Below, in pieces: positions 31,542 through 39,642 of a DNA stretch of 44,069 bases; the stretch's first letter is position 1; the number at the start of each line of letters is the position of its first letter. The DNA lies in the NCBI GenBank assembly GCA_937973565.1, contig CALJKQ010000117.1, positions 1-44,069 on the forward strand. Reading direction: 5' to 3'. The translations under genes and the position numbers were made by a program. This stretch comes from an uncultured Saprospiraceae bacterium (GTDB lineage: Bacteria; Bacteroidota; Bacteroidia; Chitinophagales; Saprospiraceae). Under the pieces are notes generated by a model. The model ran no database searches, was not told where the DNA came from, and saw only the letters and a list, made by a program, of their open reading frames with translations.

Positions 31542-33038
31542 ATGAGCAAGATCAGGGTGAGGTTTGCCCCAAGTCCCACAGGCCCCCTCCACATTGGAGG
31601 CGTAAGAACAGCCCTTTACAATTACTTATTTGCCAGGAGGCACGGCGGCACATTTATTCTCCGCATCGAAGATACCGATCAGCAGCGGTATGTACCGGGA
31701 GCTGAACAATACATCATTGATTCCCTCACCTGGGCAGGCCTCATTCCCGACGAAGGACCCGGCTTTGGTGGCAACTACGGTCCTTACCGCCAGTCGGAAA
31801 GGAAAAATATTTATCAACAATATGCCCATGAACTGGTTGCAAAGGGTCATGCTTATTATGCCTTTGATACGCCGGAAGAACTCGATGCAGCCAGAACGGC
31901 AGGAGGCGATAGTTTTAAATACAACTATGAAAGCAGAACAAAGCTGAGAAACGCTCTTTCTTTGCCGGAAGCTGAGTGGAAAGCACTGCTGGACAAAAAT
32001 GAAAATGTGGTAATCAGGCTACGGGTGCCCGAAAACAAGAGCATCCATATTACCGATGAAATCAGGGGGGATGTGAGTTTTTCAGGCAGTGAGTTGGATG
32101 ACAAGGTAATCCTCAAAGCAGATGGCATGCCTACCTATCATTTGGCCAACATAGTGGATGACCACCTGATGGAAATTACCCATGTCATCAGAGGTGAAGA
32201 ATGGCTGCCCAGCACTGCTCACCACGTGCTCATGTACGAATTTTTTGGATGGCAGGCACCAAGCTTTTCTCACCTGCCACTGATTTTAAAGCCAACCGGT
32301 CAGGGCAAACTCAGCAAAAGAGACGGGGCTAAATTTGGGTTCCCGGTATTTCCTATCAATTGGGATGGCAGCGATGGCGACGAACCCTATCCGGGATTCC
32401 GTGAAGAGGGCTTCCTACCCGATGCCTTACTCAACTTTCTGGCATTCCTGGGCTGGAATCCGGGCAACGATGAAGAAATCCTGCACCGTGAGCAGTTGAT
32501 TGGTTTGTTTTCACTGGACCGCATCGTAAAATCGGGCGCCAGGTTCGATTATGATAAAGCAAAGTGGTACAACCAGCAATACCTAATGGCTATGGCCAAC
32601 GATGAGCTGGCCGGGTTATTAGCTCCACTGGCCAAAGAAATGAACATCGATGCCGATGCTCAAAAACTGTCTTATGCTGCCGGCATGATGAAAGAAAGGG
32701 TTTATTTTTTACAGGATATTCTCAAAACGGGCTATTATCTTTTTGCTGAACCACACGATATTGATACCGATACTTTTAATAAAAAATACAAAACGGAACT
32801 CAAGTCTCATTTTATGGCTATTGCAGACCTGGTAGCTGAAGCCGGAAATGCAGACAGAAACCATTTTGAGTCCCTGGTGAAAGGATATGCCGCTGAGCAT
32901 TCACTTAAAATCGGAGATCTTTTCCCTATTTTTCGTTTGGCGCTTACTGGCACCATGCAGGGACCCGATTTATTTGACACCTTTGCCATACTGGGAGGAC
33001 AGACTTCTTCGTTGAGAATACACAATTTGTTGAGCTGA
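31542..33038 (+). CDS. gltX: Glutamyl-tRNA synthetase
   Basis: The 498-residue product is a class I aminoacyl-tRNA synthetase that joins glutamate to its tRNA. The HIGH-type motif is H17-I-G-G20 in RFAPSPTGPLHIGGVRTALYN and the KMSKS-type motif is KLSKR at 256-260. Other marks are FILRIEDTDQQRY, ADGMPTYHLANIVDDHLM and THVIRGEEWLPSTAHH. The anticodon-binding domain (about 320-498) follows, and length is normal for bacterial GluRS. Whether it also charges tRNA-Gln cannot be told. Its TGA stop overlaps by one base with the ATG of a small gene at 33038, implying translational coupling. Confidence 0.97.
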   Translation: MSKIRVRFAPSPTGPLHIGGVRTALYNYLFARRHGGTFILRIEDTDQQRYVPGAEQYIIDSLTWAGLIPDEGPGFGGNYGPYRQSERKNIYQQYAHELVAKGHAYYAFDTPEELDAARTAGGDSFKYNYESRTKLRNALSLPEAEWKALLDKNENVVIRLRVPENKSIHITDEIRGDVSFSGSELDDKVILKADGMPTYHLANIVDDHLMEITHVIRGEEWLPSTAHHVLMYEFFGWQAPSFSHLPLILKPTGQGKLSKRDGAKFGFPVFPINWDGSDGDEPYPGFREEGFLPDALLNFLAFLGWNPGNDEEILHREQLIGLFSLDRIVKSGARFDYDKAKWYNQQYLMAMANDELAGLLAPLAKEMNIDADAQKLSYAAGMMKERVYFLQDILKTGYYLFAEPHDIDTDTFNKKYKTELKSHFMAIADLVAEAGNADRNHFESLVKGYAAEHSLKIGDLFPIFRLALTGTMQGPDLFDTFAILGGQTSSLRIHNLLS

Positions 33039-33214
33039 TGCCAAAAAAATTTAGCCATAAAGAGAAAGCCGACGTTCACAAAGAGTTGAAGGGATTTGAA
33101 ATCAGAATCAACTCTTTTGGTGAAATGGAGAGCAATTTGAGCATTGATAAACTCAACGAGTTTCTCAATCAAAAGCTGGAGAAGGAGGAAAAAAGAGAAG
33201 GGAGGAAAAAATAA
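33038..33214 (+). CDS. Small conserved-looking charged protein, 58 residues
   Basis: The ATG overlaps the gltX stop codon in TGATG, and the frame runs 58 codons to TAA. The product starts MPKKFSHKEKADVHKELKGF, continues EIRINSFGEMESNLSIDKL with NEFLNQKL, and ends in a very charged EKEEKREGRKK tail. I recall small Bacteroidota proteins with the ELKGF-x-I-x-I-x-x-FGE and DKLNEFLN pattern and take this as a real gene of unknown role. The overlap predicts coupling to gltX. It ends 4 bases before the stop of the convergent endonuclease gene. Confidence 0.7.
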   Translation: MPKKFSHKEKADVHKELKGFEIRINSFGEMESNLSIDKLNEFLNQKLEKEEKREGRKK

Positions 33215-33218
33215 CGGC

Positions 33219-34289
33219 TTACCTACCTGAGAAAAAGCGAAGTGATTCCCACTCGCCATTGATTTTGTTTACCCTGGCCACCAGTAAGACGGACATAGAA
33301 GGCACTTGCCACTTCAATTCTGAGCATGCATTTCCCTTAGTCTCATGATAGACCAGCCTTCCGGTCAGATCATAAACCCACAGCGATTGGCTTCCTTCGG
33401 GCAGCTCAAGGGTGCCGGTAGATGAGTTGTAGTGAATGGAATATACCGGCTTTTCATCAATACTTGTCAAACGACAGGCTGTGCTTACACTACCACAATA
33501 AATGCGGGAAGCCAGGCTGCAATCGAGTACAAATGGATTGGCTTTTCCGGATTGATAAGCGGCTATCTTCCAGGTTCTGTTCCATTCTTTTTCATCCACA
33601 GGATCCTGCTCGTGCCATTCGCATAAAATATCCTTCTGTGCCGGGAAAAAATCGGGGTTGTTGGGAACAACCAGGTCGCGGTAGATGGTATACGTGTACA
33701 TCATTGCCCTGGCTATGTCTCCTTTTACTTCTTCCCGGGGTTCAAATTGACCGGCAGAGCCAAGCTCACTGTATTTGTCGATCATAGAAGAGGGTACACT
33801 GGTTAACTCCGTATTGAGTAAATACCAGCGACTGGTACTGGCATCCGGGCTTTCTCCAAAAGGTCGGTTTCCACGATCATTGTTGGTCTTCACCCGCGAA
33901 GGAAAAAGATTGTGCATATCGCTTTCAGCCTTCGTGTCGGCCAATCCAAAACCTTGCGGATAGGTATGTTCTGTGTTGATGCCGTCATTGGCCCCATTTA
34001 AAAAAACCGCTTGTGTGGGGTCTTGTCCTTCCGGTATTGGCAAAGTAAGTCCCGTATAAATACAGGAAAGATTTCGGTTGACAGCATCAATTTTCAAAAA
34101 CAATGTGTCCCTGGCCGTGCCATAAGGGATTACCGTCTCCGGCGTAAAAGCAGTCCTTACCTCATTGGCCAGCGCATCACCTGTGAGTCCCGGGAAAACA
34201 GCCTGATAGGCGTATTGTGCACCCAAAGAAACAGGCAGGCAAAATACAGCCCCACAGACTAAAACCCTGACCAACAGATGTGGATGCAT
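33219..34289 (-). CDS. Secreted endonuclease I with sorting-like C-terminus
   Basis: The 356-residue product has a signal peptide (about 1-24, ending VSLGAQ) and an endonuclease I domain (about 30-270). The catalytic region reads GINTEHTYPQG followed by SDMHNLFPSRVKTNNDRGNRPFGE, the conserved histidine and asparagine metal site of this family of non-specific nucleases. Members degrade extracellular DNA and RNA. The C-terminal 80 residues (GTLELPEGSQSLWVYDLTGRLVYHE ... VNKINGEWESLRFFSGR) look like a type IX secretion sorting domain, so the enzyme is probably released outside the cell. The gene starts 3 bases after the end of the OmpH-like gene on the same strand, and its stop lies 4 bases from the convergent small gene. 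Confidence 0.9.
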   Translation of the reverse strand: MHPHLLVRVLVCGAVFCLPVSLGAQYAYQAVFPGLTGDALANEVRTAFTPETVIPYGTARDTLFLKIDAVNRNLSCIYTGLTLPIPEGQDPTQAVFLNGANDGINTEHTYPQGFGLADTKAESDMHNLFPSRVKTNNDRGNRPFGESPDASTSRWYLLNTELTSVPSSMIDKYSELGSAGQFEPREEVKGDIARAMMYTYTIYRDLVVPNNPDFFPAQKDILCEWHEQDPVDEKEWNRTWKIAAYQSGKANPFVLDCSLASRIYCGSVSTACRLTSIDEKPVYSIHYNSSTGTLELPEGSQSLWVYDLTGRLVYHETKGNACSELKWQVPSMSVLLVARVNKINGEWESLRFFSGR

Positions 34290-34292
34290 GAC

Positions 34293-34802
34293 TTATTTGT
34301 TCTTCAGCTTAGCCTTCACTTTTTCTATGATGTTGACAGCAGGATCTGCATACAGGATGGTGCCCTGTGATCCATCGATAACATACGTATATCCTTCTTC
34401 CGCAGCCACTTCCTTGATGATGAGGTTTACCCTGCTTTGTATAGGATTGAAAAGACCCTCGCTTTTTAAGGCCAGCTCTTGTTGACCCAGCTGTTCAAAT
34501 TCTGTAATCTTTTTTTCTTCTGCCTGCAGCAACTGCACCTCCTTGTCGTATTGGATAGGTGCAATTTCATTTTTGCGTTTCTCAAGGTTAGCTGCCTTGA
34601 GTCTCAATTCATCCACCATGCTTTTGATACGGCCTTCCACCTTGGCTTTGGCAGCCTGGATGGAGTCATTGGCAGCCTTCACTTCCGGCATAGCGTATAT
34701 GAGTTCCTGTGTATTGATATAGGCAACTTTAGGAGCTTGGGCTTTTGCAGTGACCAGTGCACCGGCTGTTGCCAATAAGAATAAAATGGGTTTGATTTTC
34801 AT
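34293..34802 (-). CDS. OmpH/Skp-family periplasmic chaperone (second copy)
   Basis: The 169-residue product is an OmpH/Skp-type chaperone. The signal peptide ends AGALVTAKAQA; then VAYINTQELIYAMPEVKAANDSIQ begins the domain and a long coiled coil (about 45-125, with KSMVDELRLKAANLEKRK) forms one tentacle of the trimer. The end (VAAEEGYTYVIDGSQGTILYADPAVNIIEKVKAKL) is the usual body strand and helix. These proteins hold outer-membrane proteins on their way to the Bam complex. It follows its paralogue by 26 bases and precedes the endonuclease gene, so it is likely cotranscribed with both. Confidence 0.9.
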   Translation of the reverse strand: MKIKPILFLLATAGALVTAKAQAPKVAYINTQELIYAMPEVKAANDSIQAAKAKVEGRIKSMVDELRLKAANLEKRKNEIAPIQYDKEVQLLQAEEKKITEFEQLGQQELALKSEGLFNPIQSRVNLIIKEVAAEEGYTYVIDGSQGTILYADPAVNIIEKVKAKLKNK

Positions 34803-34828
34803 TTTTAAGTTGATTTTAGGCAGGTCGG

Positions 34829-35335
34829 TTATTTGCCAACCCTCTTTTTAATATCTTCAGTTTTATCAAATTCCGGCTTAACAAAAAGCAATCCTGCTGA
34901 GCCGGCCTTGTCAAAGATAAGGTCATATCCCTTTTCCGCAGCATAATTCTCAATGGCCGCAAATACTTTGTCCTGAATAGGGGCTACCAATTGTTGTCTT
35001 CTCTTAAAAAGATCTCCCTCAGGACCAAATCTGCGTTTGTTCATTTCTCTTACTTCGGTCTCTTTGGCCACTATTTCTTCTTCTCTCTGTTTTTTGAGAT
35101 CATCGGTCAACAACACCTGCTCTGCCTGGTATTTGTTGTACATGGATTTAACTTTATCCTGCTCTTTGGATATTTCCTGCCTCCAGGTAGAAGCAACCTC
35201 ATCCAATTCTTTTTGTGCAGCTTTGTAATCGCTCATTTCTGTGAGCACTGCGTTGATGTCAACGATGGCAATACGCTGAGCGCTTAGGGTAAATAGTGTC
35301 AGTCCAAAAGCAACCGAAAGCAATAATTTTTTCAT
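34829..35335 (-). CDS. OmpH/Skp-family periplasmic chaperone (first copy)
   Basis: The 168-residue product has a signal peptide (about 1-19) and the Skp layout: RIAIVDINAVLTEMSDYKAAQKELDE, a coiled coil with QEISKEQDKVKSMYNKYQAEQ and EEEIVAKETEVREMNKRRFG, and the C-terminal body NYAAEKGYDLIFDKAGSAGLLFVKPEFD with helix KTEDIKKRVG. It is a trimeric periplasmic holdase for outer-membrane proteins. It heads the pair with a -7 box 34 bases before the ATG. In Bacteroidota two such genes in tandem often follow bamA; here the gene upstream is the O-antigen ligase. Confidence 0.9.
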   Translation of the reverse strand: MKKLLLSVAFGLTLFTLSAQRIAIVDINAVLTEMSDYKAAQKELDEVASTWRQEISKEQDKVKSMYNKYQAEQVLLTDDLKKQREEEIVAKETEVREMNKRRFGPEGDLFKRRQQLVAPIQDKVFAAIENYAAEKGYDLIFDKAGSAGLLFVKPEFDKTEDIKKRVGK

Positions 35336-35368
35336 TTTAATCTTGTTTTTTGTTTTTTAAAAAACGCT

Positions 35369-35376
35369 CAAAGATA
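35369..35376 (-). promoter_or_regulatory. -7 promoter box TATCTTTG (ompH genes)
   Basis: TATCTTTG on the - strand, 34 bases before the ATG at 35335. It implies the ompH pair has a promoter separate from the O-antigen ligase gene. Confidence 0.45.
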
Positions 35377-35442
35377 GCGTTATTCCTATGTTTTATATAC
35401 CTCAAGACCCCTGTTATGCGTGCTATGTTTCTTAATTTATCC

Positions 35443-36669
35443 TTAATTTATGACAATTTCTTCTTTTCCCTCTGCCAACCACCAGGCAAAGGCTAGAAAA
35501 AAGCCGGTAATAAAGATGCCGTATTGATTTTCCGGAAGGATTTCAAACAACCAGGTAATAGCGATAGCAGCGTAAATGGAAGCAAACCACACATTTTGCC
35601 GCAGTCGTTTATCAGTTAATGGCAATACAGCAAACAACAAAAACAACAGTAAGCCCGGCACACCCGCTGCAGCGGCATGCAAAACAAATTCACTGCTGGG
35701 TTGAATGATTTCCTCCGGTCGAATTTTTGGAAAATGCGATGTAAACCAGGTTTTGTTTGCTTCATGAAGACCTTTAAAGCCAACACCGGTCATGGGGTGG
35801 GCCTTAAATATGTCGATTCCTGAAAGAAGGGAGTAATACCGAAATCCATCGCTCGACCCTTCCCTGTATTCCATCTTGCTGTAATAGCCAAAGTCGTATC
35901 GTACAAAGCCCATCCGGTGCCGGAACGAAGGCAGCCATTGGTACGCAAGAATGGGCAGCAAAATCATGACAGCCATGGCAGTAAGCAAAGTTTTTTTATG
36001 ATTTCGCCAAAGCTGCATCACCATGTAAACAAAACTTCCGGTGTAGAGAGCTAAAAGTCCGGTTCTGGCTATCAGTACGTGCATAAACAACGTCATGAAC
36101 ACGATATAAGCCACACAGATGTAACGGCATGATCGCGCTGTGTTTACTGTTGCCACATAAGCTGCCATCAAAATACTGGCAGCCATGGCAACGCTGATGC
36201 GGATGTGGTCGTGGTAGAAGCCAACGCGCATCACCCTCGCCTGTTTGTAACCATCAACGGCTTCGGTCGGTGCTTTGATATATGTATATATGGAATACAA
36301 GGCCGTGCAAAACAATATGGCCATTACCCAATACGTCATGATTGTCATTTGATGCCGTCCCGGACGCCAGGCGAAAAAAAACAACGGAAAAAGGGGTAAG
36401 GACAATTTGATAAAAAACACACCATCCGGTGGATTGCCCTGGATAAAATCAGATATAAGTACCACAGCCGGCAAGGCCAGCATCAGCCAAAACCAGGGCC
36501 TACGCCATAAGCCCGTTGATTGTTCATGCAAAAACCAGTACAAAGCCATAAGCAACAATCCCGCACTGTACAAGGTCCTTGACAATACCAAACCTGCAAA
36601 GAGGCATACAATGGCTGTATACGCCCATGCTTCCAAAGGTCTCGACCTGGTAAAAAGGGGTTTAATCAC
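35443..36669 (-). CDS. O-antigen ligase/polymerase family membrane protein
   Basis: The 408-residue product is a polytopic protein of the Wzy/WaaL class with about eleven hydrophobic segments. The large periplasmic loop near residues 275-335 contains FKAHPMTGVGFKGLHEANKTW and PSSEFVLHAAAAGVPGLLLFLL, the pattern of O-antigen ligases that join polysaccharide to lipid A core or to a protein. Which activity it has cannot be told. The frame starts with GTG at 36669, 8 bases after the rlmD stop, so it is probably cotranscribed with rlmD. No polysaccharide cluster surrounds it, which is usual for stand-alone ligases. Confidence 0.88.
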   Translation of the reverse strand: MIKPLFTRSRPLEAWAYTAIVCLFAGLVLSRTLYSAGLLLMALYWFLHEQSTGLWRRPWFWLMLALPAVVLISDFIQGNPPDGVFFIKLSLPLFPLFFFAWRPGRHQMTIMTYWVMAILFCTALYSIYTYIKAPTEAVDGYKQARVMRVGFYHDHIRISVAMAASILMAAYVATVNTARSCRYICVAYIVFMTLFMHVLIARTGLLALYTGSFVYMVMQLWRNHKKTLLTAMAVMILLPILAYQWLPSFRHRMGFVRYDFGYYSKMEYREGSSDGFRYYSLLSGIDIFKAHPMTGVGFKGLHEANKTWFTSHFPKIRPEEIIQPSSEFVLHAAAAGVPGLLLFLLFAVLPLTDKRLRQNVWFASIYAAIAITWLFEILPENQYGIFITGFFLAFAWWLAEGKEEIVIN

Positions 36670-36677
36670 AATGTGGT

Positions 36678-38096
36678 TTATGATTTTAAAACGAGCAAAG
36701 CCACATTTTCAATATGATTGGTGTGCGGAAACATATCTACAGGTTGCATTTTTACGACCTTGTATTTTTCACTCATCATGAATACGTCGCGCGCCTGGGT
36801 CTCAGGATTGCAGCTCACGTACACAATTTTGGGAGCTTCCAGCTTCATCAGGGTTTCAATCACTTTTTCCGACATGCCCGCCCGGGGAGGATCCGTGATG
36901 ACAACATCCGGCTTTCCATGCTTTTCAATGAAGTCATCGTCCAGGATATCTTTGACATCTCCGGCATAAAAAGTAGCATTTTCAATCTGGTTGAACCTGC
37001 AGTTTTCATTGGCATCTTCAATGGCTTCAGGCACTTCTTCTATACCGGTAACCCTGGCTACCCGGTGTGCTATGTACAAAGCAATACTGCCCAATCCCGT
37101 GTAAAGGTCATAAACATTTTCATCCCCTTTGAAATCGGCATATTCGGCTACATAGTCAAACAATATCTTTGCTCCTTCGCTGTTGGTCTGAAAAAAAGAT
37201 TTGGGGCCAATCTTGTACCTTACATCACCCAGCTTTTCTACAATAAAGGGCTTGCCGTGATAGCATTGTACATCGAGATCATAAATGGTATCGTTGAACT
37301 TGGTATTTACAGTGTATTGCAGTGATGTAATAAATGGAAACTTATTCTTCATTTCTTCCATCACCAGCTTTATCTTTTTGGCATCGCCCCGGCCAAAAAC
37401 AATGAGCAACATCCAATCCCCCTCCAGGGTGTTACGGATAATGATATTGCGCATTACCCCTTCATGGGTGTAGGGATTGTAAAACGAAATCTGTTTTTCG
37501 ATGCAAAAATCCCTGAGATGGTTGCGAATATCATTGGACAAATCATTTTGCAGATGACATTCATCGAGGTTCAACACCTTGTTGAAGGAGTTGGGTCGGT
37601 GAAAGCCCAGGGCAGGCTCTGATTCTATAAAACCCTGCGTTTCGATTTCTTCGGGGGTCAGCCATCTTTTATCGCAAAAGGTAAATTCCAGTTTGTTGCG
37701 ATAATACCGGATGTCCTTGCTGTACCTTACTGTATTAATAATGCCATCGGTATCCATTTTGCCGATTCGCCTCATGGCATTGACAATCTTAATAAACTTG
37801 TATTTGGTCTGCGAATCGTATTTTAGGTTTTGCCACTTGCACCCACCACAATGGTAAAAGTGTTTACAAAAGGGCGTGGTTCTCTCCGGAGAAAGGGTCA
37901 CTGTTTCTTTTACCCTACATATGCTGTGGTTCTTTTTTTTGCGAATGACCACCGCATTGACTACATCACCAGGCACGGCATCTTCTACAAAAAACACCTC
38001 ACCTTCTTCGTTTCGGCCAACTGACATGCCTTTATCGGCAATGCCGGTTATCAAAATGTTTTCAACAATGCGTTTGTTCTTTTTTCTACGCCCCAT
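36678..38096 (-). CDS. rlmD: 23S rRNA (uracil-5-)-methyltransferase, RlmD/RumA family
   Basis: The 472-residue product is an RNA m5U methyltransferase. It opens with a TRAM-type beta barrel (about 8-67, ADKGMSVGRNEEGEVFFVEDAVPGD). A 4Fe-4S site is likely from C77, C83, C86 (FCKHFYHCGGCKW) and C180 (NLDECHLQN). The SAM fold has ENVYDLYTGLGSIALYIA, TDPPRAGMSEK and the catalytic C429 in VYVSCNPETQARD. E. coli RlmD methylates U1939 of 23S rRNA; the RlmD call is better than TrmA because of the iron-sulphur site and TRAM domain, though other paralogues cannot be excluded. The downstream O-antigen ligase follows after 8 bases. Confidence 0.9.
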   Translation of the reverse strand: MGRRKKNKRIVENILITGIADKGMSVGRNEEGEVFFVEDAVPGDVVNAVVIRKKKNHSICRVKETVTLSPERTTPFCKHFYHCGGCKWQNLKYDSQTKYKFIKIVNAMRRIGKMDTDGIINTVRYSKDIRYYRNKLEFTFCDKRWLTPEEIETQGFIESEPALGFHRPNSFNKVLNLDECHLQNDLSNDIRNHLRDFCIEKQISFYNPYTHEGVMRNIIIRNTLEGDWMLLIVFGRGDAKKIKLVMEEMKNKFPFITSLQYTVNTKFNDTIYDLDVQCYHGKPFIVEKLGDVRYKIGPKSFFQTNSEGAKILFDYVAEYADFKGDENVYDLYTGLGSIALYIAHRVARVTGIEEVPEAIEDANENCRFNQIENATFYAGDVKDILDDDFIEKHGKPDVVITDPPRAGMSEKVIETLMKLEAPKIVYVSCNPETQARDVFMMSEKYKVVKMQPVDMFPHTNHIENVALLVLKS

Positions 38097-38227
38097 TTTA
38101 TCAAAATGAATGATGACTTTTTTTCACGATGTTTTTCCACAGGTACGGTGTTCATTTAGAATTTGTATTTCTGCTTTACCTCACTCCTCTCACATGTGTA
38201 TTGAATGTGGCAGGAAATCCATAAAAC

Positions 38228-38261
38228 ACAAAAAGCCCCCATAGCAGTGAGGGCTTTTTGT
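38228..38261 (-). terminator. Rho-independent terminator after rplI
   Basis: ACAAAAAGCCC (38228-38238) pairs with GGGCTTTTTGT (38251-38261) over 11 bases. It lies 20 bases after the rplI stop and ends the rpsF-rpsR-rplI transcript; the A- and T-runs on either side would let it work in both directions. Confidence 0.85.
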
Positions 38262-38281
38262 TGTATGCAATGGAAAACCGA

Positions 38282-38728
38282 TTACTCGGCTACCAGTTCA
38301 AATTCAATCTTAGTTGTCACTTCCTTGTGAAGGTTGACATTGGCCTGGTAAGTACCAAGGTCTTTTACTTCTTCAGGAAGAACAATCTTTTTGCGCTCAA
38401 CATCAAGGCCCAATTGCTCTTTCAAAGCCTGAGCTACCTGTACATTGGTAACACTACCGAAGATTTTGCCTGAAGTACCAGCCTTAACACCAATCTTCAG
38501 GGTCTTGCCTTCCATTTGTTGTGAAATGGCACGGTAGTCTTCCAATCTGGCTGCCTCTTTTGCTTCTTCTTCAGCAATAAGGTTGTCCAGTTTCTTGCGG
38601 TTGTTTGCATTGGCTACTACACCTACTCCTTGTGGGATCAGGTAGTTCCTTCCATATCCGGGTTTAACACTCACGATGCTGTGTTTGTCACCCAGGTTGT
38701 CCATATCTTTTAATAAAATGATATCCAT
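38282..38728 (-). CDS. rplI: 50S ribosomal protein L9
   Basis: The 148-residue product is ribosomal protein L9. It begins MDIILLKDMDNLGDKHSIVSVKPGYGRNYLIPQGV (in pieces), the N-terminal RNA-binding domain, then a long connecting helix (AEEEAKEAARLEDYRAISQQM) and the C-terminal domain with GTSGKIFGSVTNVQVAQAL and LGTYQANVNLHKEVTTKIEFEL. Length is normal. It is the last gene of the rpsF-rpsR-rplI operon, 21 bases after rpsR, and a strong terminator follows. Confidence 0.97.
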   Translation of the reverse strand: MDIILLKDMDNLGDKHSIVSVKPGYGRNYLIPQGVGVVANANNRKKLDNLIAEEEAKEAARLEDYRAISQQMEGKTLKIGVKAGTSGKIFGSVTNVQVAQALKEQLGLDVERKKIVLPEEVKDLGTYQANVNLHKEVTTKIEFELVAE

Positions 38729-38749
38729 GTTGTCAACGGTTTTAAATGG

Positions 38750-39016
38750 TTATTTTAAAAGGTCAGTAACAAATGGAAGGATGGCCAGGTGTCTTGCACG
38801 CTTTACCGCCACTGCTACTTTTTTCTGATACTTCAATGAGTTTCCGGTAATCCTTCTGGGAAGGATCTTGCCCTGCTCGTTGATGAATTGCAAAAGGAAG
38901 TCTGCATCCTTGTAGTCAATGTGACGGATACCAAACTTTTTGAATCGGCAGTATTTTTTGCTTTGTTTGCCGATGGTTGGGTTGCTTAAGAATTTTATAT
39001 CGTCTTTAGAAGCCAT
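38750..39016 (-). CDS. rpsR: 30S ribosomal protein S18
   Basis: The 88-residue product is S18, marked by KYCRFKKFGIRHIDYKDADFLLQFI in pieces, GKILPRRITGNSLKYQKKV and AVKRARHLAILPF. S18 binds the 30S platform with S6. It is the middle gene of rpsF-rpsR-rplI, 32 bases after rpsF. Only a single cysteine (C23) is left, so a zinc-ribbon form is not indicated. Confidence 0.97.
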   Translation of the reverse strand: MASKDDIKFLSNPTIGKQSKKYCRFKKFGIRHIDYKDADFLLQFINEQGKILPRRITGNSLKYQKKVAVAVKRARHLAILPFVTDLLK

Positions 39017-39048
39017 TTCTGTCTGTTTTAAAAGGTTAACGTAATGAG

Positions 39049-39507
39049 TTATTCGGCTGAACCGGTTTCTGCTACTTCTTCCGCTACGGGTGCGGCTGCT
39101 GCCTTGGGAGCTTCAGCAGGAGGTGCTGCTGCTGCTTCATCCTGTGGCTTACCCTTGGTCTTCTTCTTTACCTTGCCAATCAGACCAGAACGCTTGTCAG
39201 CGTTGTACTTGATACCATACTTGTCCAATGCAATGGTAAGAAAACGCATCAAACGCTCGTCACGCTTCATGGCCAATTCCAGCTTACCAATAATGTCACC
39301 CGTTGGAGAAGTGAACTCGATACAGTAGTATATACCCGATGATCTTTTGTTGATCGGATATGCCAACTGCTTCAGTCCCATTTCATCCACGTGTACAAGA
39401 GTACAGCCCTCATTCTTGAGCATCTCTTCGTACGCCTTTTCTGTCGCTTTAATTTCGTCGCCTGACAGAACGGGATCGACGACGAAAGTTACTTCATAAT
39501 GTTTCAT
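39049..39507 (-). CDS. rpsF: 30S ribosomal protein S6 with Ala-rich tail
   Basis: The 152-residue product is S6: MKHYEVTFVVDPVLSGDEIKAT, VDEMGLKQLAYPINKRSSGIYYCIEF and RDERLMRFLTIALDKYG make up the normal fold (about 1-105). It then has a Lys-rich linker and a low-complexity Ala/Pro/Glu tail (from about 112 on), a common extension in Bacteroidota. S6 pairs with S18 on the 30S subunit. It is the first gene of its operon with a -7 box TATCTTTG 44 bases upstream. Confidence 0.96.
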   Translation of the reverse strand: MKHYEVTFVVDPVLSGDEIKATEKAYEEMLKNEGCTLVHVDEMGLKQLAYPINKRSSGIYYCIEFTSPTGDIIGKLELAMKRDERLMRFLTIALDKYGIKYNADKRSGLIGKVKKKTKGKPQDEAAAAPPAEAPKAAAAPVAEEVAETGSAE

Positions 39508-39551
39508 TAATTAATTGAAGTTTAATAGATTATAAAATTTAAAAGGGAGTG

Positions 39552-39559
39552 CAAAGATA
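39552..39559 (-). promoter_or_regulatory. -7 promoter box TATCTTTG (rpsF operon)
   Basis: TATCTTTG on the - strand, 44 bases upstream of the rpsF ATG, with a T-rich run just upstream. Confidence 0.5.
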
Positions 39560-39642
39560 GGAAAAAAAATAATTCTGCCACCGTTGGTGCCAAAAATATG
39601 TATAAAAGATTGTAAATCAGCTCTTAGAATCGGAAAAAATCG

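Noticed and set aside
36714..37325. 203-codon + strand frame
   Set aside because: Antisense to rlmD, which has all its catalytic motifs.
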